A program made the translations under genes and the position numbers. Source: Thermoactinomyces intermedius (GTDB lineage: Bacteria > Bacillota > Bacilli > Thermoactinomycetales > Thermoactinomycetaceae). Taken from it: a stretch of 64,000 bases of DNA. How positions within the stretch are numbered: the first letter of the stretch is position 1; each line of letters starts with the position of its first letter. This document shows positions 50,109-59,242 of this stretch, piece after piece. The notes beneath the pieces were generated by a model. That model was not told where the DNA came from and searched no databases. It saw only the letters and a program-made list of their open reading frames with translations. The stretch lies in NCBI RefSeq assembly GCF_016055025.1, contig NZ_JAECVW010000007.1, one strand, 5' to 3'.

Positions 50109-51044
50109 TCAGGAAGCGCCGTGCGGAGGCAGGGTGTAACTCCATCGGTCCCGTGCCAGATCGGTCGACGGGAAAACAGCTCTGGCTTCCTGGAGCAAAG
50201 CTTTGCATTCTTCTTCTTGAAACCGGGTGCTGATATGGTTCAGGATCAAATGTTTCACCCCGGCTTCTTTGGCGACGGCGGCGGCTTGCGTGCAAGTGGA
50301 GTGAAAGTATTTGCGGGCCAGATCTTCCTGATCCCGGCGGTACGTTGCCTCATGAATCAGCAAATCGCAACGGTTTGCAAGAAGGCAGGCTTCGGGAGTG
50401 TACCGGGTGTCTCCGAGAATCGCCAAGGTTCTTCCTTTTTTCGGGGAGCTGACATAATCTTCCCCTTTTAACACCCGGCCGTCGGGAAGGGTGACGGTTT
50501 TCCCTTCTTTTAACAAGCGGTAATGAGGGCTGGGCGGGATCCCGGATTTTTCCAACTTTTCCACATTCAATCTGCCGGGTTGATCCGGTTCTTCCAGACG
50601 ATATCCGTACGAAGGGATGCCGTGATCCAGCTTTTTGGCCCGGATGGAAAAAGGCGGCGCTTCAAATTGGCAATCATCGCCTTCCATTTCGACGATCTCC
50701 AGCGGATACCGGAGAAAGGTGTGGCTTGTCTTTAACGTGATTTCGACAAACGCTCGGATTCCTTTCGGGCCGTACAAGGTGAGGGGGGAGGTGGCGCCTT
50801 GGAACGAACGGCTTCCCAAAACCCCCGGCAGTCCGAAGAGATGGTCGCCGTGTAAATGAGTGATGAAAAGCCGGTTGATTTTGGCCAGTTTCACCGGCGA
50901 GTCCCAGATTTGATGCTGTGTGGCTTCGCCGCAGTCAAAAAGCCAAATCTGCCCGTGATACTCGGGCATGATCAATGCCAGGGAGGATACGTTGCGGTTC
51001 CGGGAGGGCACCCCGGCGCCGGTCCCCAAAAAATAACATTGCAT
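50109..51044 (-). CDS. rnz: Ribonuclease Z
   Basis: This tRNA 3'-processing endonuclease has about 311 residues. 'QCYFLGTGAGVPSRNRNVSS' is the N-terminus, 'LFITHLHGDHLFGLPG' holds the zinc HxHxDH motif, 'AILGDTRYT' gives the bridging Asp, and 'LILNHISTRF' the last His. The flexible arm lies around residues 150-200. The start is ATG 51044; AAAGGA is 12 bases before it. Since all five tRNAs here encode CCA, its task for them may be limited. Confidence 0.93.
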   Translation of the reverse strand: MQCYFLGTGAGVPSRNRNVSSLALIMPEYHGQIWLFDCGEATQHQIWDSPVKLAKINRLFITHLHGDHLFGLPGVLGSRSFQGATSPLTLYGPKGIRAFVEITLKTSHTFLRYPLEIVEMEGDDCQFEAPPFSIRAKKLDHGIPSYGYRLEEPDQPGRLNVEKLEKSGIPPSPHYRLLKEGKTVTLPDGRVLKGEDYVSSPKKGRTLAILGDTRYTPEACLLANRCDLLIHEATYRRDQEDLARKYFHSTCTQAAAVAKEAGVKHLILNHISTRFQEEECKALLQEARAVFPSTDLARDRWSYTLPPHGAS

Positions 51045-51063
51045 TGTGCAACCCATTCCTTTC

Positions 51064-51858
51064 TTATGAAGACTGGTTATATTGAAGAACCCATTCGCAA
51101 GCTTCACGGACGGAAGAAACGACCCGGCCGGCTTTTTGTTTCACTTCTTCCGGGGCATGGTGCATGGCAAAGCTGTGGGGAGTCAATTCGAGCATGGAAA
51201 CATCGTTGAACGAATCCCCGACGGTTGCGATTTCCTCCGGTTTCAGGCCGAGTTCCTCCGCCAGCTTTTGAAGCGCATTCCCTTTGGAAATGCCGGGCGG
51301 CATGAAATCCAGGCAATCGGTGTCCGAAATAAAGGAATCGACTTGGGATGGGAATCGTTGGTGAATATGTTGATCCAACCGTTTTAAATCGTTCGGGTCC
51401 CCAAAGAAGCAAACCTTGCTGGGAAACAATGATTTTCCGATTTCTTCCGGCAATTGCGGGCGGGTATGAACAGGCATCTTCATCCTTTCTTCAATGGCCC
51501 GGGCTTTTTCCGTCTTTTCGGCGACAAACATTTCGTTTTCCTCGCTGACAAAGCAAACAAGCCCGAAAGGACGGGATGCTTCATAGATTTGTTTGGAGAT
51601 GTTTCCGGGAAAGGTGACCCTTTGCAAACATTTTCCTTCTTTGGTATAGATGAAAGCCCCGTTTTGGCTGATGCGGTGAAAACGGCCTTGGATCCGGTTC
51701 ATCACCTGAACGAGTTCAAAGTCCATTCTTCCGGAAGCCAATCCGATTTCAAGACCTGCATCCATCAGTTTGTGCAAGGCGTTTTGGTCTTGCGGATGGA
51801 TTTGTTTTTCATGGTCGAACAGAGTGTTGTCCAAGTCGCTGATAAATAGTTTAATCAT
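51064..51858 (-). CDS. HAD-superfamily phosphatase, Cof type
   Basis: This 264-residue phosphatase has motif I 'FISDLDNTLFD' (catalytic Asp pair), motif II 'LASGR', motif III Lys in 'GISKGNAL', and motif IV 'VGDSFNDVSML'. The C2B cap domain is typical of Cof/YkrA sugar-phosphate or FMN phosphatases. The substrate is unknown. It lies 20 bases before rnz on the same strand, suggesting cotranscription. Confidence 0.9.
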   Translation of the reverse strand: MIKLFISDLDNTLFDHEKQIHPQDQNALHKLMDAGLEIGLASGRMDFELVQVMNRIQGRFHRISQNGAFIYTKEGKCLQRVTFPGNISKQIYEASRPFGLVCFVSEENEMFVAEKTEKARAIEERMKMPVHTRPQLPEEIGKSLFPSKVCFFGDPNDLKRLDQHIHQRFPSQVDSFISDTDCLDFMPPGISKGNALQKLAEELGLKPEEIATVGDSFNDVSMLELTPHSFAMHHAPEEVKQKAGRVVSSVREACEWVLQYNQSS

Positions 51859-52039
51859 TGCTCTCACTCTTTCTCTTTATACTCTTTCTTATTTTCCTGT
51901 GGGTATCATATATGATGCTTAACTCCGGATGCAATCGCAGTGGCTTTGGATGCAGGCCGTTTGGTATGAAAATGCGGACGTTTGGTGGAAAAAGGTCATG
52001 ATATCGGACGGGCGGGTTTTCCTGAAGGAGGAAGGACAG

Positions 52040-52092
52040 AGAAAAGACAGCTTCATTCCAACGCACATTCATGGAATGAAGCTATTTTTTCA
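52040..52092. terminator. Bidirectional terminator at the recQ 3' end
   Basis: AGCTTCATTCC / GGAATGAAGCT 11-bp stem, with a T-run on the plus strand and T-rich sequence on the minus strand. Confidence 0.75.
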
Positions 52093-54223
52093 AAGCTTGC
52101 AATCTTTCTCTTTTGGCAATGACCGCTTTAATGGCCATATAATCCACGGCTTCCGGCAAAGCTTCTTTGATGGGACGTAATTTTTGGGCGCCCAGTTCTT
52201 CCACTTTTTCCATGATCAATGCTTCATATTCTTTGGGAATAAAAGCATCCCAGTCGAGTTCCAATCCTTCCAAGCCGGCGCGCAATAAGTGATCCTCGAT
52301 GGTGCCGCGCGTCAGGTTGCGCTCTTTGGCGATTTCGGGAATGGATTTGCCTTGCAGGAACATTTGATAAGTGATGAAATGGCTGGACGGTTTTCCCGTA
52401 GTTTTTTCCCGGGCCGGCTTTTCCCCGTGCTTTTGGACATATTCTTGGATAATTTGCAAAAAATGAGCCCCGTATTTTTGAAATTTCATTTCCCCGACCC
52501 CGGAGATCGCTTGCATCTCCTCTTCTGTGACGGGCAAGCGGCGGCACATTTCTTTTAAAGTGCTGTCCGGGAAGATCATGTATGGCGGAAGTTTTTCGGT
52601 TTCGGACAACTGCTTGCGCAAGGACACCAGTTCATCCAGGAGACGGTTGGTTTTGGTTTCGGGGGTTTTGGTTTTGAGCCATTTTTCGGTCTCTTTGTGC
52701 AGATACACCGGTTCCTTTCCTTTCAGCACCGCAATGGCTTTCGGGGTCAGGCGGACCAGCGGATAGGGACGCCCTTCGTAGATCAGGGAGAGATAACCAT
52801 CCGAGGCCAAAAGTTGGCACAACCGCTGAATTTCTTTCTCCGTGTACTCCCGCATGGTTCCGTATGTAGAAATCCGGTCCAGCTTCCATTCCTTCAGCCG
52901 CTTGTTTTTGGATCCTCTGAGGACTTTGGCGATGATGGTGAGTCCGTACTGTTCGTTCAACCGTTTGATGCAGGAGAAGATTTTTTGTGCTTCAATTGTA
53001 TAATTGACCAAATCCCCCATCTTTTTGCGGCAGTTTCCGCATGTTCCGCAAGGTTGCATGGTGTCGGCCCCGAAGTACCGGACGATTTCCTCTTGAAAAC
53101 ACCGTTGGGTGTGACAATAGTTGACCAGCTTTTGCAACTTGCTGAATTCCAGCGTTTTTCTCTCCGGGGAAAGATCGGAATGCCGGATCAGGTAGCGTTG
53201 CATGGGGACGTCTTGCGGTGAATACAACAAAATGCACTCGCTTTTTTCCCCGTCCCGGCCGGCTCGTCCCGCCTCCTGGTAATAACATTCCAGATTGCGG
53301 GGCAATTGATAATGAATGACAAACCGGACATTGGATTTATCGATGCCCATGCCAAAAGCATTGGTGGCGACAATGGTTTGCACCCGGTCATACGAAAATT
53401 GCTCCTGTGCTTTTTCTCTTTCTTCATCGGTCAGTCCGGCATGGTACTTGGCCGCGGAAAAGCCGGATTGCACCAATGCTTCATAAACATGATCGGTGTC
53501 TTTGCGGGTGGCACAATAAATGATCCCGTTTTGGCGGGGATGCTCTCTTAAATATTGTTTGATGTAATCCAGCCTGTTTTCTTCATGTATGACTTGAAAG
53601 GACAAATTCGGCCGTTCCAACCGGGTGGAATAGATCCGCGACGGATCGATTTGCAAAAGCCGGGAAATATCTTCTTTCACATCCGGCGTCGCGGTGGCGG
53701 TTAAAGCGGCAATGAGCGGCCGGCGGGGCAGGGATAAGAGCTGTTTGGCCATGGACCGGTAGCTGGGCCGGAAATCGTGTCCCCACTGGGAAATGCAGTG
53801 GGCTTCATCGATGGTGACCAGATAAACCGGCAGGGTGGCAAAAATCTCTTGAAAGGCCAGGGATTCCAAACGTTCCGGAGCAATGTAGAGCAGTTTGTAA
53901 GCCCCTTCTTTCAACTTTTTCAAGCGCCGACTGATTTCGGCAGACGAAAGCGAACTGTTGATGTAGGTGGCTGAAATGTTGTGTTGGCGCAGACGGTCCA
54001 CTTGATCTTTCATCAATGAGATCAACGGAGAGATCACCAGCGTGATCCCGGGAAACATCAGAGCCGGGATCTGATAACAGATGGATTTCCCTCCGCCGGT
54101 CGGCATGATGCCCATCGTATGGTGGCCGGATAAGATGCTTTCGATGATTTTCTTTTGTCCGCTTCGAAACGAAGAGTAACCGAAGTATTTCTGCAACAAC
54201 AATTCCGCTTGTTCCATCGACAT
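52082..54223 (-). CDS. recQ: ATP-dependent DNA helicase RecQ
   Basis: This is a 713-residue RecQ. The helicase core has 'GIMPTGGGKSICYQIPAL' (Walker A), 'TIDEAHCISQWGHDFRPSYR' (DEAH), 'TATATPDV', and 'ATNAFGMGIDKSNVRFVIHY'. The zinc-binding RQC part has four cysteines ('CF...CGTCGNC'), and an HRDC domain ('PPYMIFPDSTLKEMC...ISGVGEMKFQKYG') follows. An extra C-terminal HTH-type extension (about the last 110 residues, 'HFITYQMFLQGKSIPEIAKERNLTRGTIEDHL') is the helix-turn-helix seen in long Firmicute RecQ forms. The start is ATG 54223; the purine-rich GGGGGA site is eight bases upstream. Confidence 0.95.
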   Translation of the reverse strand: MSMEQAELLLQKYFGYSSFRSGQKKIIESILSGHHTMGIMPTGGGKSICYQIPALMFPGITLVISPLISLMKDQVDRLRQHNISATYINSSLSSAEISRRLKKLKEGAYKLLYIAPERLESLAFQEIFATLPVYLVTIDEAHCISQWGHDFRPSYRSMAKQLLSLPRRPLIAALTATATPDVKEDISRLLQIDPSRIYSTRLERPNLSFQVIHEENRLDYIKQYLREHPRQNGIIYCATRKDTDHVYEALVQSGFSAAKYHAGLTDEEREKAQEQFSYDRVQTIVATNAFGMGIDKSNVRFVIHYQLPRNLECYYQEAGRAGRDGEKSECILLYSPQDVPMQRYLIRHSDLSPERKTLEFSKLQKLVNYCHTQRCFQEEIVRYFGADTMQPCGTCGNCRKKMGDLVNYTIEAQKIFSCIKRLNEQYGLTIIAKVLRGSKNKRLKEWKLDRISTYGTMREYTEKEIQRLCQLLASDGYLSLIYEGRPYPLVRLTPKAIAVLKGKEPVYLHKETEKWLKTKTPETKTNRLLDELVSLRKQLSETEKLPPYMIFPDSTLKEMCRRLPVTEEEMQAISGVGEMKFQKYGAHFLQIIQEYVQKHGEKPAREKTTGKPSSHFITYQMFLQGKSIPEIAKERNLTRGTIEDHLLRAGLEGLELDWDAFIPKEYEALIMEKVEELGAQKLRPIKEALPEAVDYMAIKAVIAKRERLQALKK

Positions 54224-54402
54224 GACGGATCCCCCTGCTCGCTCTTCTCTCTGTTCTCTTTCATAAAGGTATAATAAAACCGGAATTTGCTCAAATTCGC
54301 CCAGACGTGATTTTGGCCCGGGAAACGGGTACAATGGTCAATGGAAACAGAGGAGCCTGGATCCGTCTCAGGATGTCCGGGCGAAAACAGGAGGAATCAA
54401 CC

Positions 54403-55392
54403 ATGTTATTCATAGATAACCAAAACATAACCGATCCGCGCATGAACCTGGCGATCGAGGAATATGCGCTGAAACATTTGGATATTGATGAAACCTATTT
54501 GCTTTTTTATATCAATGAACCTTCCATCATTATCGGAAAACACCAAAATACGGTGGAGGAAATTCATGTCGATTATGTCAGGGAAAACGGAATCCATGTG
54601 GTCCGCCGCTTGTCCGGGGGAGGTGCCGTATACCACGATCTGGGCAATCTGAATTTCAGTTTTATCACGAAAGATGACGGGAAAAGCTTTGCCAATTTCC
54701 GGAAGTTTACGGAGCCGGTGATCGAGGCGCTCAAATCGCTGGGGATTGATGCAGAATTAAGCGGGCGGAATGATATTTTGGCAAACGGGAAGAAAATCTC
54801 GGGAAATGCCCAGTTTTCAACCAACGGGCGGATGTTCAGCCACGGAACGCTGATGTTCGATGTCAATCTCGATCATGTCACCAAGGCATTGCAAGTGAAA
54901 AAGGAAAAGATCGAATCCAAAGGCATCAAATCGATCCGCAGCCGGGTGGGCAATATTGTTGACTTTTTGAAAGAGCCCATGACCATTTTGGAGTTTCGCC
55001 AATTGTTGTTGGAACATATCTTTCAGGGGCAAAAACCGGTTCCCGAGTATGTATTGTCCGAAAAAGACTGGGAAAAAATCCGGGAAATCTCCGAGTCGCG
55101 CTATCAAAAATGGGAATGGAATTTCGGCGAGTCGCCGGCATTTAATGTCAAGCACAGCCGCCGTTTTCCGGTTGGAAGCATTGACGTGCGTTTGAATGTG
55201 CAAAAAGGAATCATCCGGTCCTGCAAGATCTATGGCGATTTCTTTGGAATCGGCGATGTGAAAGACATTGAAGACCGTCTGACGGGAATCCGGTATGAAC
55301 GGGATGAAATTGAAAAATCTTTGGACGGCCTGGACATCAAGCACTATTTCGGAGCCGTCTCCAAAGATGACTTCATTGACCTCATTTACTAA
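54403..55392 (+). CDS. lplJ: Lipoate-protein ligase
   Basis: This 329-residue LplA/LplJ-type ligase activates free lipoate with ATP and joins it to E2 and GcvH lysines. 'INEPSIIIGKHQNTVEE', 'VVRRLSGGGAVYHDLGNLNFSFI' (the lipoyl-AMP loop) and 'GRNDILANGKKISGNAQF' with the catalytic Lys are all present, plus the C-terminal accessory domain. ATG 54403 has CAGGAGG upstream. It is divergent from recQ. Confidence 0.92.
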   Translation: MLFIDNQNITDPRMNLAIEEYALKHLDIDETYLLFYINEPSIIIGKHQNTVEEIHVDYVRENGIHVVRRLSGGGAVYHDLGNLNFSFITKDDGKSFANFRKFTEPVIEALKSLGIDAELSGRNDILANGKKISGNAQFSTNGRMFSHGTLMFDVNLDHVTKALQVKKEKIESKGIKSIRSRVGNIVDFLKEPMTILEFRQLLLEHIFQGQKPVPEYVLSEKDWEKIREISESRYQKWEWNFGESPAFNVKHSRRFPVGSIDVRLNVQKGIIRSCKIYGDFFGIGDVKDIEDRLTGIRYERDEIEKSLDGLDIKHYFGAVSKDDFIDLIY

Positions 55393-55445
55393 ACCGGTTG
55401 AATGCAAGACGGAGGAAAGGGGTTCCTTTCTTCCGTTTTTTTTCG

Positions 55446-55658
55446 CTATTTTTCCACGGTCTCTTCTTCCTCTTCGGTTTCCAACTGGCGCCAATGTTCC
55501 AATGTTTTTTTGACAATTTTTTGCACCACGGCCGCCGGATCGGTTTGGTGGTCGCGTGCAATGGCTTCCAACTGCTCGATCTCCTCCAGGGTTAACCAGA
55601 AATGAAAGGACATAAAGGCATCTTCGCTTGCAGGATGAGATCTCTTTTTAAATAACAC
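55446..55658 (-). CDS. Small hypothetical protein
   Basis: This 70-residue acidic protein starts at GTG 55658, seven bases after AAGGGGG. A helix-rich middle 'TLEEIEQLEAIARDHQTDPAAVVQKIVKKTLEHW' resembles a short ribbon-helix-helix or transposon-regulator type fold, and the end is a Glu cluster. I cannot place it in a family. Confidence 0.55.
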   Translation of the reverse strand: MLFKKRSHPASEDAFMSFHFWLTLEEIEQLEAIARDHQTDPAAVVQKIVKKTLEHWRQLETEEEEETVEK

Positions 55659-55842
55659 GAATGTGCCCCCTTCTTTCCCGCTTCAAAAATATGGGATATC
55701 ATTTTATCTAAAACTTAGATAAAAATGGACAAAATCCTTTTTCAGGAAAGATCCATTTTTGGTGACGGGGAAAGCCGGCGCATGATCGGGAAACCGGCCG
55801 GAGGCTAAGAGGAGGATAACATTCTCTAAAATAAATAGATTC

Positions 55843-55869
55843 TTGACAAATATCTGAAATTTCTATTAT
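55843..55869 (+). promoter_or_regulatory. Promoter of the TetR/thioesterase unit
   Basis: TTGACA (55843-55848) is followed 15-17 bases later by TATTAT/TTATTA (55864-55871). Confidence 0.6.
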
Positions 55870-55879
55870 TATGAAAGCG

Positions 55880-55893
55880 AACAAGCGCTTGTT
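55880..55893. promoter_or_regulatory. Probable TetR operator palindrome
   Basis: AACAAGCGCTTGTT is a perfect 14-bp palindrome just downstream of the -10 and 18 bases before the regulator gene, the place expected for autorepression. Confidence 0.65.
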
Positions 55894-55911
55894 TCGCAGG
55901 AGAGATGAAAC

Positions 55912-56517
55912 ATGACAAAGCAGGAACGCAAGGAACAAATTTTGAGCACGGCTTGCCGTCTTTTCAGCCGGAAAGGATATCACGGGACAACGATCCGGGA
56001 TATTTCGGAAGCATGCGGGATTTTATCCGGGAGTTTGTATGCGCATATCCGCACGAAAGAAGATTTGTTATATGAGATTACGAACAGAGGCGCTGAAGCT
56101 TTTTTGAATTCCCTTCGGCCCATTGTCGAGAACGATGCACCGGCAGTGGAAAAGTTAAGACAAGCGGTCATTGCCCATATCAAGGTGGTGGAAGCCAACC
56201 TGGAAGCGGCAACCGTTTATTTTCATGAGTGGAAGGGATTGTCCGAGGAAAGGTTTTGTGAAATTCAGGAAAAACGGGACCGGTATGAGAAAATGTGGGC
56301 CCGGCTTGTGTCCCAAGGGATTCAGGAGGGGGCCTTCCGGCAGGTGGATGAAAAATTTGTCCGGTTACTCCTCCTGTCCGTGGGAAATTGGCTTTATCAG
56401 TGGTACCGTCCCGAAGGCGAATTGCCGCCGGAGGAGATCGCCGACCGGTTTATGGATTTGTTTCTGGACGGACTGGCAAACCGGGAACAAGGGGAAATAC
56501 CGGATCCGGCGCGTTGA
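55912..56517 (+). CDS. TetR-family regulator (FadR/KstR2-like)
   Basis: This 201-residue regulator has an N-terminal HTH 'FSRKGYHGTTIRDISEACGILSGSLYAHIRTKEDLLYEI', typical of TetR proteins. A helical C-terminal domain ('WARLVSQGIQEGAFRQVDEKFVRLLLLSVGNWLYQWY') matches the TetR_C_33/KstR2 type that senses acyl-CoA or related lipids. The palindrome upstream suggests self-control. The next gene, an acyl-CoA thioesterase-like protein, is probably cotranscribed and supports an acyl-CoA ligand; this is inference. Confidence 0.87.
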   Translation: MTKQERKEQILSTACRLFSRKGYHGTTIRDISEACGILSGSLYAHIRTKEDLLYEITNRGAEAFLNSLRPIVENDAPAVEKLRQAVIAHIKVVEANLEAATVYFHEWKGLSEERFCEIQEKRDRYEKMWARLVSQGIQEGAFRQVDEKFVRLLLLSVGNWLYQWYRPEGELPPEEIADRFMDLFLDGLANREQGEIPDPAR

Positions 56518-56599
56518 CATAAAGGACGGGACGGGGAAGAAGCAAAAAAAAAGATGGATCTTGGCAGGAACCGGGTTCCATGTTGAAGGGGGTTGTTTG

Positions 56600-56992
56600 A
56601 TGAAACCGGGTCTTCACCGGGGATACCAGGAAAAAATGACCGTGACGGTGACGGAGGAGATGGTTGCTTCGTTTGACGGCAAAATGATTCATCCGGTCTT
56701 GTCCACCGTGTCCATGGTTTATTATATGGAATGGGTCGGAAGAAAAGTTATCGAGCCGTTTTTGGAAGAAGGGGAAGAAGGAATCGGAGCCTCCATCAAT
56801 GTCCGCCACCGCTCGCCGGCCCCGGTCGGGAAAACCGTCACGTTTGTGGCCACAGTCAAAGAATGGACTCCGCAAAAAGTGGTGTGCGATGTGATTGCCG
56901 AACATGACCAGGCGCTGGTGGGAGAGTCCGAGTTTATCCAGGTGATCTGGCCGAAAGAAAAGCTTCAGGCGCATATTGAGCGAATGAAATAA
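56600..56992 (+). CDS. Hotdog-fold thioesterase (FlK-like)
   Basis: This 130-residue hotdog-fold protein has 'VTVTEEMVASFDGKMIHPVLSTVSMVYYMEWVGRKVIEPFLEEGEEGIGASINVRHRSPAPVGKTVTFVATV', the pattern of the fluoroacetyl-CoA-specific thioesterase family. 'STVSMVYYMEW' and the central His in 'VRHRSP' are placed as in FlK-type enzymes. It probably hydrolyses a short acyl-CoA. GGGGG lies seven bases before ATG 56600. It follows the TetR gene. Confidence 0.8.
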   Translation: MKPGLHRGYQEKMTVTVTEEMVASFDGKMIHPVLSTVSMVYYMEWVGRKVIEPFLEEGEEGIGASINVRHRSPAPVGKTVTFVATVKEWTPQKVVCDVIAEHDQALVGESEFIQVIWPKEKLQAHIERMK

Positions 56993-57089
56993 ATTTGGAA
57001 AAAGAGGAACTGAAATTTCAACCGGTTTGCGAATAAATCAGTAAGGGGGCTTACGTTTGTTTCATAGATGCTTTGAAAACCTTTGAATC

Positions 57090-57165
57090 AGAAGGTGGTA
57101 CCTTGTGGAAAAGCTTGCTGACAATGGTTTTTGACGGGTTGGCAAGCTTTTATTTTTTATATGAC
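57090..57165 (+). promoter_or_regulatory. T-box-like motif with a terminator hairpin
   Basis: 'AGAAGGTGGTACC' resembles the T-box core (AGGGTGGNACC). It is followed by the stem AAAAGCTTGC / GCAAGCTTTT and a T-rich tail. The space upstream to the previous gene (100 bases) is too short for a whole T-box leader with a specifier stem, so a functional riboswitch is unlikely; a remnant or a plain terminator is possible. Confidence 0.35.
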
Positions 57166-57231
57166 CGGGAAAAGAAAATACGGATCCATCAGGTTTGATC
57201 CATAAAACAAAGTGTGTGGAGGGATCGGTGA

Positions 57232-58308
57232 ATGAAGCGACTTTTGCTGGGGATGGAACGGGAATTATTGGTGGCAGACCTGGATGACGGGGAAAGTGCC
57301 GGGACAACTTCGCGTCTCAAAGGGATGCAACCCACTTGCATTGCCCAAGATCCGTTCCGGCCGGAGAGGTTGTACTGCGGGACGTTCGGCCGCGGCTTGT
57401 GGTGTTCGGACGATTTTGGCGACTCATGGTACCCGGTCGGGGATGGATGTGATTATTTTGAGCCGTTAAAAGAAAAAGGAATCCTTTATGAAAAAATCAC
57501 AGCCGTGGCGGTGAGTCCTCATCAAAAAGAAAATGGTTACGGAATGGTGTATGTCGGAACCGAACCGAGTGCGCTATTTTCATCGGAAGACGGAGGCAAA
57601 ACCTGGCGGGAACATAAAGAGATGAAATTCGTGCCATCGCATCGGACTTGGAGTTTCCCTCCCCGGCCGCACACGCATCATGTCCGCTGGATCACGCCGG
57701 ATCCGGAGCAATCGGAGCGGATTTATGTTTCGATCGAGTTTGGCGCCGTGCTGCGGAGTCTGGACGGGGGAAAAACCTGGGAAGACAAAAAATTTCAAGG
57801 CCCGCTGGACGCCCATACCCTGTTGATGCATCCAGGGCAACCGGATCGTTTGTATGCGGCATGCGGCGACGGATTGTTCCGGGAAGGTTGCGGCTACATG
57901 GAAAGCCGTGACGGGGGCCAATCTTGGATTCCTTTGGGCCAAGACCTGAAACATCCTTATTTATATGGTATGGCGGTCGATGCCAAAAAACCGGATTGGG
58001 TGCTTGTCTCTGCCTCCATCCATCCGAATCACGGTCACCACGCCAGAATGGAACAGGCTTCTTCCACAATTTATCGAAAAGAAGGGGATCGTTGGCTGGA
58101 AGCGGTTGACGGCTTGCCAGGACCGGAAGGAATGCTGATTTCTGCATTGGCAAACGACCCGTCGGAATCCGGCGTTTTTTACGCGTTGAACAATTTGGGG
58201 CTTTTCCGGTCTGTCGACGTCGGAAAGACATGGGAGAAGATCAATCTTGGGTGGAAAGAGGAATATCGGTCTCAACATCCGCATACCTTGTTGGTCGTTG
58301 ATTGTTAA
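57232..58308 (+). CDS. BNR/Asp-box repeat beta-propeller protein
   Basis: This 358-residue protein has repeated Asp-box/BNR motifs: 'SDDFGDSWYPVG', 'SSEDGGKTWREH', 'SLDGGKTWEDKKF', 'SRDGGQSWIPLG' and 'SVDVGKTWEKIN'. These mark the blades of a six- or seven-bladed propeller, as in sialidase-like and VPS10-like folds. There is no signal peptide, so it is cytosolic. Enzymatic residues of sialidases are not visible, and the family (YCF48/BNR-type) is often of unknown role. GGAGGG precedes ATG 57232. Confidence 0.8.
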   Translation: MKRLLLGMERELLVADLDDGESAGTTSRLKGMQPTCIAQDPFRPERLYCGTFGRGLWCSDDFGDSWYPVGDGCDYFEPLKEKGILYEKITAVAVSPHQKENGYGMVYVGTEPSALFSSEDGGKTWREHKEMKFVPSHRTWSFPPRPHTHHVRWITPDPEQSERIYVSIEFGAVLRSLDGGKTWEDKKFQGPLDAHTLLMHPGQPDRLYAACGDGLFREGCGYMESRDGGQSWIPLGQDLKHPYLYGMAVDAKKPDWVLVSASIHPNHGHHARMEQASSTIYRKEGDRWLEAVDGLPGPEGMLISALANDPSESGVFYALNNLGLFRSVDVGKTWEKINLGWKEEYRSQHPHTLLVVDC

Positions 58309-58322
58309 TCTGGACCAGAAAA

Positions 58323-58355
58323 ACATGAGCAGGCCTTTCGGGTGCCTGCTCATGT
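58323..58355. terminator. Strong hairpin after the BNR gene
   Basis: ACATGAGCAGGC (58323-58334) and GCCTGCTCATGT (58344-58355) form a perfect 12-bp stem with a 9-base loop. There is no T-run on the plus strand; on the minus strand TTTT follows. It is likely a terminator-like or stabilising stem. A further hairpin, GAGAC...GTCTC, follows at 58356-58371. Confidence 0.45.
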
Positions 58356-58473
58356 GAGACAACGCCGTCTCGACAAGCGCTGCATTTTAAATGGTTTCGA
58401 CTATGAAATGCATCGTAACGATGGTACCGTCTGCAGAAAGCCAAACTAACCGGGGGGGATCGTTCATGGATGG

Positions 58474-58995
58474 ATGCCGGCTGAAAGTTTTCTTGCGGGG
58501 ATCAAGCCGTCGTGCTATGAATGCTTGTCCCGAGTGTCGCCCGATCTATTGAAAAAACTCGAAAAGTTCCCGCGCTATTCGGTTCATCCCGGCTATGACA
58601 TTTTCTTCCGGGATGAGCCGGCGCATGACGGTTTTGCCAAAGAAGTCAAAAACCTTTCCCGCGACAGCGAAGCGTTTCATCGCATGTTGGGTCTTGCGTT
58701 GGGATTTCCGCCGCGGTCTGTTGATTTTTACGTCAAGAGGATTAGCGGGGAACTGAATCGGGAACAATTTTATGAGCAAAAGGTCGGTTTGTATCATGCC
58801 GGCGTTTGGTGCGCAGGGCATAAACGCGATATTATCGAAAACATGAACTGGTTGTGGAAGCAATATCCATATTACGATCAGTCAAGAGTCGCCACTTACT
58901 ACAACAACGATCGCCAAGTCTATCCGGTCGAATATGGCGATGATGAAGCTTTGCACCACCTTGCGGAAAAGCTGAATAAAGCGTCTGCCCGGTGA
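58474..58995 (+). CDS. Hypothetical protein
   Basis: This 173-residue soluble protein has 'CYECLSRVSPDLLKKLEKFPRYSVHPGYDIFFRDEPAHDGFAKEV' and, later, 'GLALGFPPRSVDFYVKR' and 'VWCAGHKRDIIENMNWLWKQYPYYDQSRVATYYN'. It has many aromatic residues and four cysteines, and no membrane segment. I do not recognise the family. The start ATG 58474 has only a distant purine-rich site, so an upstream start or frame change cannot be excluded. Confidence 0.55.
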   Translation: MPAESFLAGIKPSCYECLSRVSPDLLKKLEKFPRYSVHPGYDIFFRDEPAHDGFAKEVKNLSRDSEAFHRMLGLALGFPPRSVDFYVKRISGELNREQFYEQKVGLYHAGVWCAGHKRDIIENMNWLWKQYPYYDQSRVATYYNNDRQVYPVEYGDDEALHHLAEKLNKASAR

Positions 58996-59242
58996 CGGAA
59001 CGGCATGAGGTGACACTGCCCAAAAAATATATTTTTAATATTGCGTAAATAGCCGGAGCCGGTTGGGGACGAACCGGAAGGGTGGGCCGAAACCCGCTGT
59101 TTATCCGGGTTTTTCGCGGTTTGTGGATCTTCGGTTGGTGTCCGGGATTCTCTAAAAATTTTATTTGACATTCGAGAATAAAGTGTATATAATAAAAATC
59201 GTTCCAAGCGAGATTGAAATTTTTCAATCCATCACCCATCAT

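Noticed and set aside
51929..52180. Plus-strand frame between the HAD gene and recQ
   Set aside because: Passes through a terminator hairpin, has no ribosome site and overlaps the recQ 3' end.
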